From positions 661,371 to 725,370 of the forward strand of contig CAVQME010000001.1 of the NCBI GenBank assembly GCA_963713545.1: DNA of 64,000 nucleotides, written 5' to 3'. This DNA comes from CAVPLM01 sp963713545. Lineage in GTDB: Bacteria; Actinomycetota; Thermoleophilia; RBG-16-64-13. Under the pieces are notes generated by a model. That model did no database searches and had not been told where the DNA came from. It saw only the letters and a program-made list of their open reading frames with translations. Made by a program: the position numbers and the translations under genes. Shown here one piece after another: positions 46,217-53,616 of this stretch (position 1 is its first letter; each line of letters starts with the position of its first letter).

Positions 46217-46505
46217 GAGGACCCACCCGCGCTTCTGCTGCTTCCCGGGTCGGAGCCGCCGGCCCGGGCGCGCCGCGAAGCGGCGGCGCGGCCGCGGCGG
46301 GGTGGCCCATAGTCGTCCGGCGACCAGAGCACGACCTGCGCCGCGAATCGGGGCAGCGCCAGTTGCCTGCGCGCTCGGCGAGGATCGGTGGCCAGACGGT
46401 AGAGCCACTCCACCTTCGCCGTCTGCGTCCACGCCGGTGCGCGCTTGACCGTACCTGCCCAGACGTCGAAGCTGCCGCCCACCCCCAGGGCGGCGCCGCC
46501 GAGCA
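46213..46505 (-). CDS. TagA/WecG-family glycosyltransferase, C-terminal fragment
   Basis: About 95 residues remain: GGAALGVGGSFDVWAGTVKR, then APAWTQ, VEWLYRLATDPRRARRQLAL and PRFAAQVVLWSP, and a Pro/Arg/Ala tail. This is the C-terminal third of a WecG/TagA/CpsF-family enzyme, which adds a ManNAc-type sugar to a lipid-linked acceptor; full-length members have about 240-300 residues. Everything upstream of GGAALGVGG is lost, because at about 46,505 the sequence switches to a gene in the opposite direction. Its stop overlaps csaB (TTGA). In an intact genome it likely made the polymer that CsaB then pyruvylates. Confidence 0.8.
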
Positions 46506-46512
46506 CACGCTC
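46498..46512. other. Junction between actinobacterial and proteobacterial sequence
   Basis: The minus-strand TagA homology runs up to about 46,500 and the plus-strand GntR homology begins at about 46,507. Two genes facing away from the junction are each cut in the middle. No inverted repeat, IS end or tRNA lies at the point. The gene sets on the two sides are those of a monoderm and a diderm. A contig chimera is the leading explanation. Confidence 0.7.
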
Positions 46513-46723
46513 AATCCCCTGACCGTGCTTCAAGGGTTACCAGCAACTGGTCGACGAGGGCCTGGTCGAGAAGCGTCGCGGCCGCGGCATGTTCGTCACG
46601 ACCGGTGCCCGCGTGAGCCTGATGCGGGACGAGCGCGAGAAATTCCTCGCGACGGAATGGCCCCGCGTGCTGTTGACGATCGAGCGCCTCGGCCTCGACG
46701 CCACCGACCTGCTGAAGAAGTGA
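46507..46723 (+). pseudogene. GntR-family regulator, 3' fragment with frameshift
   Basis: The N-terminal half is missing. The remains begin at the wing of a winged-helix domain, NPLTVLK, and continue GYQQLVDEGLVEKRRGRGMF, VTTGARVSLMRDERE and VLLTIERLGLDATDLLKK to a TGA. This is the small YtrA-like GntR type, about 120 residues long when complete. Between the K and the G the sequence has one extra base (46,531-46,536). The same C-terminal arrangement is common in gammaproteobacteria. A hairpin terminator follows immediately. Confidence 0.65.
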
Positions 46724-46753
46724 TTAGTGGGCGCTGGCCCCTGTTCACTAATC
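46722..46753 (+). terminator. Hairpin after the GntR fragment
   Basis: GATTAGTG (46,722-46,729) pairs perfectly with CACTAATC (46,746-46,753) over a 16-nt loop. It overlaps the GntR stop codon. Confidence 0.5.
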
Positions 46754-46838
46754 GCTAATGACTAGGTTTTGCGGCCGAATCGTGTTGGCCGGCGCGAGGT
46801 ATGCGGGTAGAAGCGGACCTAGCCGTACTGGCGCTATC

Positions 46839-46858
46839 GGCCGAGGCTGTGTGAAAAC
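46839..46858 (+). repeat. Left terminal inverted repeat of the IS
   Basis: GGCCGAGGCTGTGTGAAAAC, a perfect 20-bp inverse complement of 48,414-48,433. The first four bases may be target-site sequence. Confidence 0.9.
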
Positions 46859-48429
46859 CCGGCACTGAACGCTACCATTGCTGCGTGTTCCCGCTCCAGA
46901 GATTTCTATGAGCCGGTTCATCGAAGAAGGCAATCGCTCGCAGGGCACGCTGCTTCCCGAGTGGATCGACGAGTACGTCGCCGATGAGAACCCGGTCCGG
47001 GTGATCGAGGCGTTCGTTGAGGCGCTCGACCTGGCAGAGCTCGAATTTACCGGCGTCGAGCCGAAAGCGACGGGCCGTCCGGCCTATCACCGGCGACGAT
47101 GCTCAAGATCTACCTCTACGGCTACCTGAACCGCATCCAGTCGACACGCCGACTTGAGCAGGAGGCCCGCCGCAACCTCGAACTGATGTGGCTGGTCGGG
47201 CGCCTGCGCCCGACTTCAAGACGCTCGCCGACTTCCGCGCCGGCAACACCGCAGCGATCAAGAACGTCTGCCGCGAGTTCATCGTGCTGTGCCGCCGCTG
47301 GCAGCTCTTCACCGAATCGACGGTGGCGATCGACGGCAGCAAGTTCAAGGCGGTCAACCACCGCGACCGCAACTTCACCAGCGGCAAGATGAAGACGCGG
47401 ATGGCACTGATCGAGGAGAACATCGTCGAGTACCTGACGCACCTCGACCGCATGGATCGCAAGGAGACGCCGCGAAATCCGCGCAAGGCGACTCGTCTGC
47501 AGGAGCGGATCGCAACGCTCAAAGAGGAGATGGCGAGGCTCAAGGGCCTCAAGCGGCAAATGGAGGCCTCGCCGCACGGCCAGGTGTCGTTGACCGACCC
47601 TGACGCACGCTCGATGGCGAGCCAGGGCAAGGGCACCGGCATCGTCGGCTACAACGTGCAGACGGCCGTTGAAACAAAGCACCACCTGATCGTGACGCAC
47701 GAGGTCACCAACGTGGGCTCGGATCGGGCGCAGTTGGTGAAGATGGCCGAGGCCGCACGCGAGGCGCTGGGCGCAGAGAAGCTGACCGCAATCGCCGACC
47801 GGGGCTATTACAGCAGCGAGCAGATCAAGGGCTGTGAAGACGCAGGCATCGCGCCAGTGGTGCCGAAGCCGATCACCTCGAACAGCGCTGCTGACGGTCG
47901 CTACGAGAAATGGGACTTCACCTACCTGCCGAAGCGCGACGCCTATCGCTGCCCCGCAGGCGAGTACGCCATCCGACGCTTCACCAGCCAGGAGCACGGC
48001 CTGACGTACTACAAGTACTGGTCGTCGGCCTGTCCGAGGTGCGCACTGCGGTCGAAATGCACGACCGGTGACTATCGACGCCTGACGCGTTGGGAGCACG
48101 AGACCGTGCTTGAACGCATGCAGGCCCGGCTGGAGCGCGACCCCACGCTCATGATCACTCGCAGACGAACGGTGGAGCATACGTTCGGCACGATCAAAGC
48201 CTGGATGGGCGCTACCCACTTCTTGTGTCGACGACTACCGAGGGTGAGCGCCGAGATGAGCCTTCACGTTCTGGCGTACAACATGAAGCGAGTGATGAAG
48301 ATCATGGGAACCGGCGCGATAATCGAGGCGCTGCGCGCCTGAGCAACCTCGGATCGTCATCTGGCAGGAAGCTGCCAGATCGCAAACCCGACTGGACTGC
48401 GCAACCCTGGTGAGTTTTCACACAGCCTC
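46843..48429 (+). mobile_element. IS1182-family insertion sequence
   Basis: About 1.59 kb bounded by matching ends: GAGGCTGTGTGAAAAC on the left and its complement on the right. Flanking GGCC on both sides (46,839-46,842 and 48,430-48,433) could be a 4-bp target duplication; because GGCC is palindromic it also extends the inverted match to 20 bp. The single transposase gene carries an IS1182-type DDE domain. Its frame is interrupted twice, so this copy may be inactive unless those are sequence errors. It lies entirely on the proteobacterial side, about 330 bp from the junction. Confidence 0.9.
46908..48342 (+). pseudogene. IS1182-family transposase, two frameshifts
   Basis: The inferred protein has about 478 residues. 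It begins MSRFIEEGNRSQGTLLPEWI at ATG 46,908 and includes MLKIYLYGYLNRIQSTRRLE. Catalytic DDE residues are visible: Asp in VAIDGSKFKAVN, Asp in AIADRGYYSSEQ and Glu in RRTVEHTFGTIKAW. A zinc-like cysteine cluster (CPAGEY, CPRCALRSKC) lies between the last two. The frame slips near 47,088 (after RPAYH) and near 47,207 (after GRLRP); in both a C appears to be missing from a short C run. With those restored the whole reading is continuous. Confidence 0.85.
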
Positions 48430-48433
48430 GGCC
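48414..48433 (-). repeat. Right terminal inverted repeat of the IS
   Basis: GTTTTCACACAGCCTCGGCC, the perfect inverse complement of the left end. Confidence 0.9.
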
Positions 48434-48517
48434 AGGAGCGGACCTTCGTCGGCGGCCCGTAGAATCAGAATTCCACGGTACCAAGTGGCGCCATTCATCA
48501 CGGCTGATGCATCAACC

Positions 48518-49024
48518 ATGGCCCAACCGATATACCTATTGACGTCAGAGCGTCTCGGCTTCCGTCCATTTGAAGATGCCGACTTTCCAGATCTCGAGCG
48601 ACTGGACATGGACCCAGAGGTCCGCGCCCACTTCCCTGGCGGCATCTCGACACCTGCAGAAATCAACGCTCGAATTGCGAGAGGCAAACGGTCCATCGAG
48701 GCGAACGGGTACGCCGAGTTCGCTGTCATTGATCTCGCAACCGGCCGGTTTGCTGGCCGCGCAGGATTTGGCTTGATCGAAGGCGGTGAGATCGAGGTTG
48801 GTTATGTCTTTCTCAAGGAATTCTGGGGGCATGGATTGGCTCAGGAGAGCCTCCGGGCACTCTTGGCCTGGGCCAGGGAGAATCTCAGGGTGCCCCGAAT
48901 CATTGCGTACGCTCCTCGTACACACTCGGCGTCACTCAAGGTCATGAGAAAAGCGGGCATGCGTCTATTCAAGACGGGAGACATGCACGGTGTCACATGC
49001 GATTTCTATGAATATCCTCTATGA
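48518..49024 (+). CDS. GNAT-family N-acetyltransferase (RimJ/RimL-like)
   Basis: A 168-residue acetyltransferase starting at ATG 48,518. It begins with the typical LTSERLGFRPFEDADF and has the beta4 segment FAVIDLATGRFAGRAGFGLI. The acetyl-CoA loop is seen as GYVFLKEFWGHGLAQESLRA, and ASLKVMRKAGMRLFKTGDM is near the end. Related enzymes acetylate ribosomal protein N-termini or small amines; the substrate is not evident. Codon use and composition are AT-richer than the neighbouring TPR gene, suggesting independent acquisition. The IS ends 88 bp upstream. Confidence 0.88.
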   Translation: MAQPIYLLTSERLGFRPFEDADFPDLERLDMDPEVRAHFPGGISTPAEINARIARGKRSIEANGYAEFAVIDLATGRFAGRAGFGLIEGGEIEVGYVFLKEFWGHGLAQESLRALLAWARENLRVPRIIAYAPRTHSASLKVMRKAGMRLFKTGDMHGVTCDFYEYPL

Positions 49025-49278
49025 CGGCTCATTGTCAGCAGACAACTGACGCGGGGACACGCTGGCACTTCTCGACGGCCGCTCCGGGTCGCTCTTTCTT
49101 CGGTTGACGGTCGACTCTCGGGACGGGTTCGCCGGCATGGGCACAGCGGGCGTTCCCGCAGGCGTTGGATCGGCCAGGAGCGGTCCTTGATGCCATGACC
49201 TGAGCGACCCGGAACCGGACACTCCAGAGACCTCCGATTGGTAATCCCGCTACACTCGGTCGCGACAGGGAGGACCGC

Positions 49279-51150
49279 GTGACCGACGCGAGCGAGGGGG
49301 AAAGCGAAAGCACCTGGGCCAGACTGACCCGCCGCAAGGTGGTGCAGTGGGGCATCGTCTACGTTGCCGGCGCCTGGGGATTCCTGCAGGGCCTCGCCTA
49401 CGTCACGGACACCTTCCACTGGCCGGAACAGATCCAGCAACTCGCCACCCTCGCACTGCTGATCGGCTTGCCGTCGTCCTGGTCCTCGCCTGGTACCACG
49501 GCGATCGCGGTCAGCAACGGATCACTACTCCCGAGTTCGCGATCCTCACGCTGCTCCTGCTGCTCGGCGGCGGGGCGTTCTGGTACTACCAGCGCACCAG
49601 CGAAGGGGGTAACGACGCAGCCCCGACGGTGGCAAACACGACCGCACCGCCCACATCCTCCGCAGTCTCGGATGCACGGCCCTCCGTGGCCGTGCTGCCC
49701 TTTGCCGACCTCTCGCAGGCGCACGACCAGGAATACCTGGGCGACGGCCTGGCCGAGGAAATCCTCAACCAGCTTGCGCAGGTGCAGGCGCTGCGGCTGG
49801 TGGGGCGCACCTCCAGTTTCTCGTTTAAGGGCAAGAACGAGGACCTGCGCACGATCGGCGCCAAGCTCGGCGTCGCCCACCTGCTGGAAGGCAGCGTGCG
49901 CAAGGACGGCAACCAGCTGCGCCTCACCGCGCAGCTCGTCCGCGCCGACGACGGGACGCAAATGTGGTCGAAGACTTATGCACGCGAACTGCGTGACGTG
50001 TTCACGTTGCAGGACGAAATCGCACGCGACGTGGCGCAGGCACTCTCGGTCAAGCTGGACGCGGTGACGCTGAACCGGGCGCAGGGCGGCACCACCAACG
50101 TCGATGCCTACGACCGCTACCTGCGTTGGCGCCAATTGTTCCTTGCCGATAAGTGGGACGCGGAACACGAACGCCAGCGCGTGCAAGTGGCACGGGAGGC
50201 CGTGGCGTTCGACCCCAAGTTCGTGCTGGCCTGGGATGCGCTGGCCATTTCACTGCGCGGCCTTGCCGTCAACGTCGACGAGGCGCAGGCCAAGCAGTTG
50301 CGCGCCGAAGCCGCGCAGGTCCGCGCACGCATCGCCCAACTGGCGCCCGACCACTGGAGCGTGAAACGCGAACGCGCCTACAGCCTGTGGCGCGAAGGCA
50401 AGCGGGCCGAAGCCATCGCCGTTGCCAAGGAGATCAAGGACAGCGGGCCGCTGACCTACGAACACGCCGTTCCGTACGCCAACCTGATCTTCGCCGCGGG
50501 CCATCTAGACGAAGCCTTGGCAGTGGACGAGCAATTCAGGGCCATCGAACCGTTGGCGATGTCCCATTCCCGCAGCGTTCAATGGGATTACATCGCCGCT
50601 CGCCGCTACGATGAAGCAGAAGCCGAATACCGGCGCGGCCTGACGCTGGAAGGCAGCCATGTTGACCCGACCTGGGTCGCCTTCCTGGGCACGCTGGCGC
50701 ACAAGGACGCCGACCTCAAGGCGCTACGCGAACTGCATCGCCAGTTGCTGCAAGACCTTGAAGACCCCGATCTCGCCATTCTTCCGCGATCTCGGGGCCG
50801 TGCTGCACGACCGCAACGCCATGCTCGCGTTCCTGCGCAAGGCCGCCGCCGCAGGTTCCGCCTACCGCGGCCGCGACGAGATCTGGCTCCTGGCCGACGC
50901 GCTGGGTGACGCGGAACTGGCTGTGGCCGCGATGCGCGAATCCATGGAAGGAAGGCAGGGCTTCAAGAAAGGCCAAATGGGTTACGGCAGCTACTTCACG
51001 TTGTGGCTTGCCCCCTATTCCGGCCTTCGCGCCCGTCCCGAATTCAAGAAACTGCTGATCGAAACGGGAGTGGCCGATTACTGGCGGCAGACCGGCAAGT
51101 GGGGCGATGCGTGCAAGCCGGTCGGCGCAGATGATTTCGAGTGCCAGTGA
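49279..51150 (+). CDS. TolB-like/TPR membrane protein, two frameshifts
   Basis: The inferred protein has about 623 residues from GTG 49,279 (GGGAGGA upstream). The N-terminus has two hydrophobic segments (WGIVYVAGAWGFLQGLAYVT and ILTLLLLLGGGAFWYY). A TolB_N/FlgO-like domain follows: SVAVLPFADLSQAHDQEYLG, DGLAEEILNQLAQVQALRLV and GSVRKDGNQLRLTAQLV. The last 350 residues form TPR-type helical repeats. Such proteins often occur next to adenylate-cyclase-like or CadC-type regulators. Frame slips at about 49,470 (after LLIGLP) and 50,780 (after DPDLA) fuse three frames with no gap in similarity. Confidence 0.72.
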
Positions 51151-51455
51151 CCGGTGCCAGTGCCGCCTCAGTCGCGCGGCCGGCGGCACCATAACGCCAT
51201 CTACTCGACGTTCGTGCCACCGCGGCTTCGCCGCTCCAACGAAGCTACAGGTGACTCTGCGAATTGAACGACTGCTTTCCGCAGCGCCCAACTTCTGCAT
51301 CGGGTCGATTTTCCCCGTTCGACGTCCGCTTTCGAGAACGGTGTGCTGGGCGTTGCGAGGCGCGCCTGGATTGCGGACACTCTTGGCTAGGATCAACCGG
51401 GCACCACCCGGCGTTCGCGTAGCCTGGGCGTCGTTGGCGGTCAGCGGAGAGTCTC
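51151..51455. other. Intergenic, no gene recognised
   Basis: About 305 bp between the TPR gene and the next gene. A GC-rich hairpin (CACCGCGGC-TTC-GCCGCTCC) is visible near 51,218-51,240. No frame with a ribosome-binding site and recognisable protein. Confidence 0.4.
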
Positions 51456-52181
51456 GTGGAAAGTCGCACAGATCAGCTATTCAAGTGGATTTGGCGTGCC
51501 AATGGGCTCGCATTGCTGGTGCTGAGCCTCGCCGGCGTCGTCGCATTGGCGTTGCTGGTGGCCAACGTTGGACTGTTCGCCGCTCGTGAGCGCCCCGAAG
51601 AGAACGTGACGGAAGTGGCCGGAACCCGGATCGAATCGGCCGCCCTCCGATTCGGGGACTTCGACGAGATCGTCGGCACGGCGTGGCTGTATGCGCCGCT
51701 GGGGACCGAATCGGATTACATCGGATCGGGTTCGAGCGGCGGTGTTGCCAATACGCGAAATCTGTTGTTCTTTGATACGACGACCCACAGGACGCACTGG
51801 CTGCTGAAGGGCAACCACGAATTCATTCGCACGTCTTCGTTTCTCACCACTACGCCGGGTTGCACCCATCCGGGAGACGACTCCGAAAAATGCGAAGCGT
51901 CCCGCGTGGCGATCGCGCTGCTGCTGCAGATTGAATCGGAACCGGCGGCCGCGAAGAAGACGACCGGATTGGACGGCTCGCGACGCATCGCCATTGCGGC
52001 GGCCGATGGAACCGATGTGCGGGAACTCGTGACCGGCGTGGACGGGCTGCGGGGTGTGCATTCCATCGACGGCACACGCACCCTCGTGTTCTATGCGAAG
52101 GCCGGCGCGGTGCGGGTCCTGGACATCGACCCCCAAACGCGAACGTTGCGCTCCGATGAGAAATTGTCGGCACAAGATTGA
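51456..52181 (+). CDS. Hypothetical single-pass membrane protein
   Basis: A 241-residue protein starting at GTG after CGGAGAG. One membrane helix (about residues 17-43, LALLVLSLAGVVALALLVAN) anchors a periplasmic domain. That domain has beta-propeller or Tricorn-like features: the segment RNLLFFDTTTHRTHWLLKGN, and VHSIDGTRTLVFYAKAGAVR, DIDPQTRTL near the end. The family is present in Xanthomonadales-like bacteria, without known function. An attC-like hairpin starts ten bases after the stop, so it could be a cassette gene. Confidence 0.65.
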   Translation: MESRTDQLFKWIWRANGLALLVLSLAGVVALALLVANVGLFAARERPEENVTEVAGTRIESAALRFGDFDEIVGTAWLYAPLGTESDYIGSGSSGGVANTRNLLFFDTTTHRTHWLLKGNHEFIRTSSFLTTTPGCTHPGDDSEKCEASRVAIALLLQIESEPAAAKKTTGLDGSRRIAIAAADGTDVRELVTGVDGLRGVHSIDGTRTLVFYAKAGAVRVLDIDPQTRTLRSDEKLSAQD

Positions 52182-52556
52182 TGTGATGCCGCCCAACCAA
52201 ACGCTCCAGCCGACGTCGCCGCTGCCGCGACGCGGCGACGGAGCTTAGTCGTTGCCGGGCGTCCGCCTCTCGGCGCGGACAAAGACCGCTTCGGGTCGTT
52301 TTTCGCCGTTGAAGGGCTGCTTTCGGAACGCGGGGGCCGCTCGGGATCGCCAGCAGCGAGGAGCCGGCGATCATTGCGCGCATCCTCTCACCGCTGCAGC
52401 GCACGGCGCCGGAGCAGTACCCTCGCAAATCTCGGTCCCGACTGTCTTGAGTGCGCCGACGATCGGATCGTCCTGCACCGGGTAAGGCGGCGGACGGCAC
52501 TGAGCTGCGCCGCGTTCTGGTTGAGGGCAGGCCGCGGCTCGAACGGGCAGGGAGCT
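52182..52556. other. Intergenic with attC-like hairpin
   Basis: Beyond the hairpin at 52,191-52,260 nothing is recognised. Low-similarity frames on both strands lack ribosome-binding sites. The coiled-coil gene ends at 52,557 from the other side, so this is the space between convergent genes. Confidence 0.4.
52191..52260 (+). other. attC-like (integron cassette) hairpin
   Basis: Starts with GCCCAAC, matching the RYYYAAC core, and ends with GTTGCCGGGC, in which GTTG...GGC would pair with it apart from three extra bases. Between them, GCTCC and GTCGCCGC pair with GCGGCGAC and GGAGC, leaving an extra AGCCGAC bulge. Layout and sequence resemble chromosomal-integron attC sites of Xanthomonas-like bacteria, but the right core is not canonical and no integrase is in view. 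Confidence 0.35.
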
Positions 52557-53288
52557 TTACATTCTTTCTGCAGGCTGCTCGATGGCTTCCAGCAGATTCG
52601 TATCCAGCTCGGGAATCTCCGCCAGGCTCTTCGCATCCTCGACCAGCGGCTGGAGCTGCTCATGCAGCTTCAGCGACAGCGCGTGCAGGTCGCGATAACG
52701 GCTCACCAAGGTCGCGCCATTACGAAGAACGTCCGCCAACCTCTGATCCTGCTGGCGCTTCTCGGTGCGAAGCGTATTCAGCGCGGACTCGACCTGGCGA
52801 CGCGCATCCGCTTCTTCCTGCTTCTGCTTCTTGAGCGTGTTCATTTTCTTCAGGACGTTTGCGGGCGTGTCGGCCAGCGCCGTGTTGATCGCCTTGAGCG
52901 ACATTTCGCGCTCGGTCAGGCGGTCTTTGACCTTCTGCAGGTCCGTCGCCGCGGCAGCGCGCTGGTTGGCCATCTGCTGAAGCGCGCCGTCGTGCGCGGC
53001 TTTCGCCTCGGTAGCGGCCTCCTGCGCAATGGCCAGGCACTGCTCGCCCTCGGCTAACTTCTTCTCGAGCGCAGTGATGGCGACCGTCGCCTCTTTCTTC
53101 GCGTTGACGAGTTCGGTATCCGCCTTGGCGACCTTCTTTATCGCGGCTTCGAGTGCTTCCTTCAGCTCGTCCTGCGTGCACTCCGGGTCGAGCTGGAGCG
53201 CTTCCGTGGCCGCTCGCATCAGGACCTGCTTGCTGATGGCGAGATCTTTCCAAACTTTCAATTGAATGTCTTGCTGCGCTTGACTCAC
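52557..53288 (-). CDS. Coiled-coil protein, hypothetical
   Basis: About 243 residues, starting at GTG 53,288 with GAGGAAC seven bases upstream. Almost the whole protein is charged helix with heptads (KKVAKADTELVNAKKEATVA, LKKQKQEEADARRQVESALN). There is no signal peptide or membrane segment. The C-terminal part (LHEQLQPLVEDAKSLAEIPE) is also helical. I do not recognise a family with assigned function; a scaffold role is possible. A TATAAT hexamer lies 44 bases upstream of the start. Confidence 0.6.
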   Translation of the reverse strand: MSQAQQDIQLKVWKDLAISKQVLMRAATEALQLDPECTQDELKEALEAAIKKVAKADTELVNAKKEATVAITALEKKLAEGEQCLAIAQEAATEAKAAHDGALQQMANQRAAAATDLQKVKDRLTEREMSLKAINTALADTPANVLKKMNTLKKQKQEEADARRQVESALNTLRTEKRQQDQRLADVLRNGATLVSRYRDLHALSLKLHEQLQPLVEDAKSLAEIPELDTNLLEAIEQPAERM

Positions 53289-53616
53289 ATCGTTCCTCGC
53301 GGGCCATGGAATGGATAAATCGGGGTAGCGCATTATAATCCAGAGCCGGGCAGGCCGCGGCCCGGTCGAATCCAAATTCGCTCGCTAAGTGCTGATAAAG
53401 AACTCGATCCCTTAGATCGAACGCTTCCGAGGCGGCTTTCAGGCTGTTCATGCTCGCGATATCCGGCTCGAAGACGGCCTGATGCAGGGGAGAATCTGGG
53501 ACGTTGTTTCGTTCCGACGCGGAGGCGCTACTCGAGCGTTGGGTGGAGCCACAGGCGTTGCCGTCGCGCGTATCTGCCTTTCCGCTCGCCCGCAGAAAGC
53601 CCGGATCGAACGCCCT
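53289..53616. other. Intergenic between coiled-coil gene and efflux operon
   Basis: 328 bp, holding the promoter of the coiled-coil gene (-10 at 53,332-53,337) and the 3' flank of the RND gene. No RNA or other protein gene seen. Confidence 0.45.
53332..53337 (-). promoter_or_regulatory. -10 element for the coiled-coil gene
   Basis: Minus-strand TATAAT 44 bp before GTG 53,288. The expected -35 position is GC-rich with no match, so an activator may be needed or the site is fortuitous. Confidence 0.35.

Noticed and set aside
48428..49195. The sequence CGGCCAGGAGCGGACCTT at 48,429 and a near copy at 49,171
   Set aside because: Only about 17 bases are shared with one mismatch; no inverted copy or mobile-element boundary is associated. 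Likely a dispersed intergenic motif of the genome.
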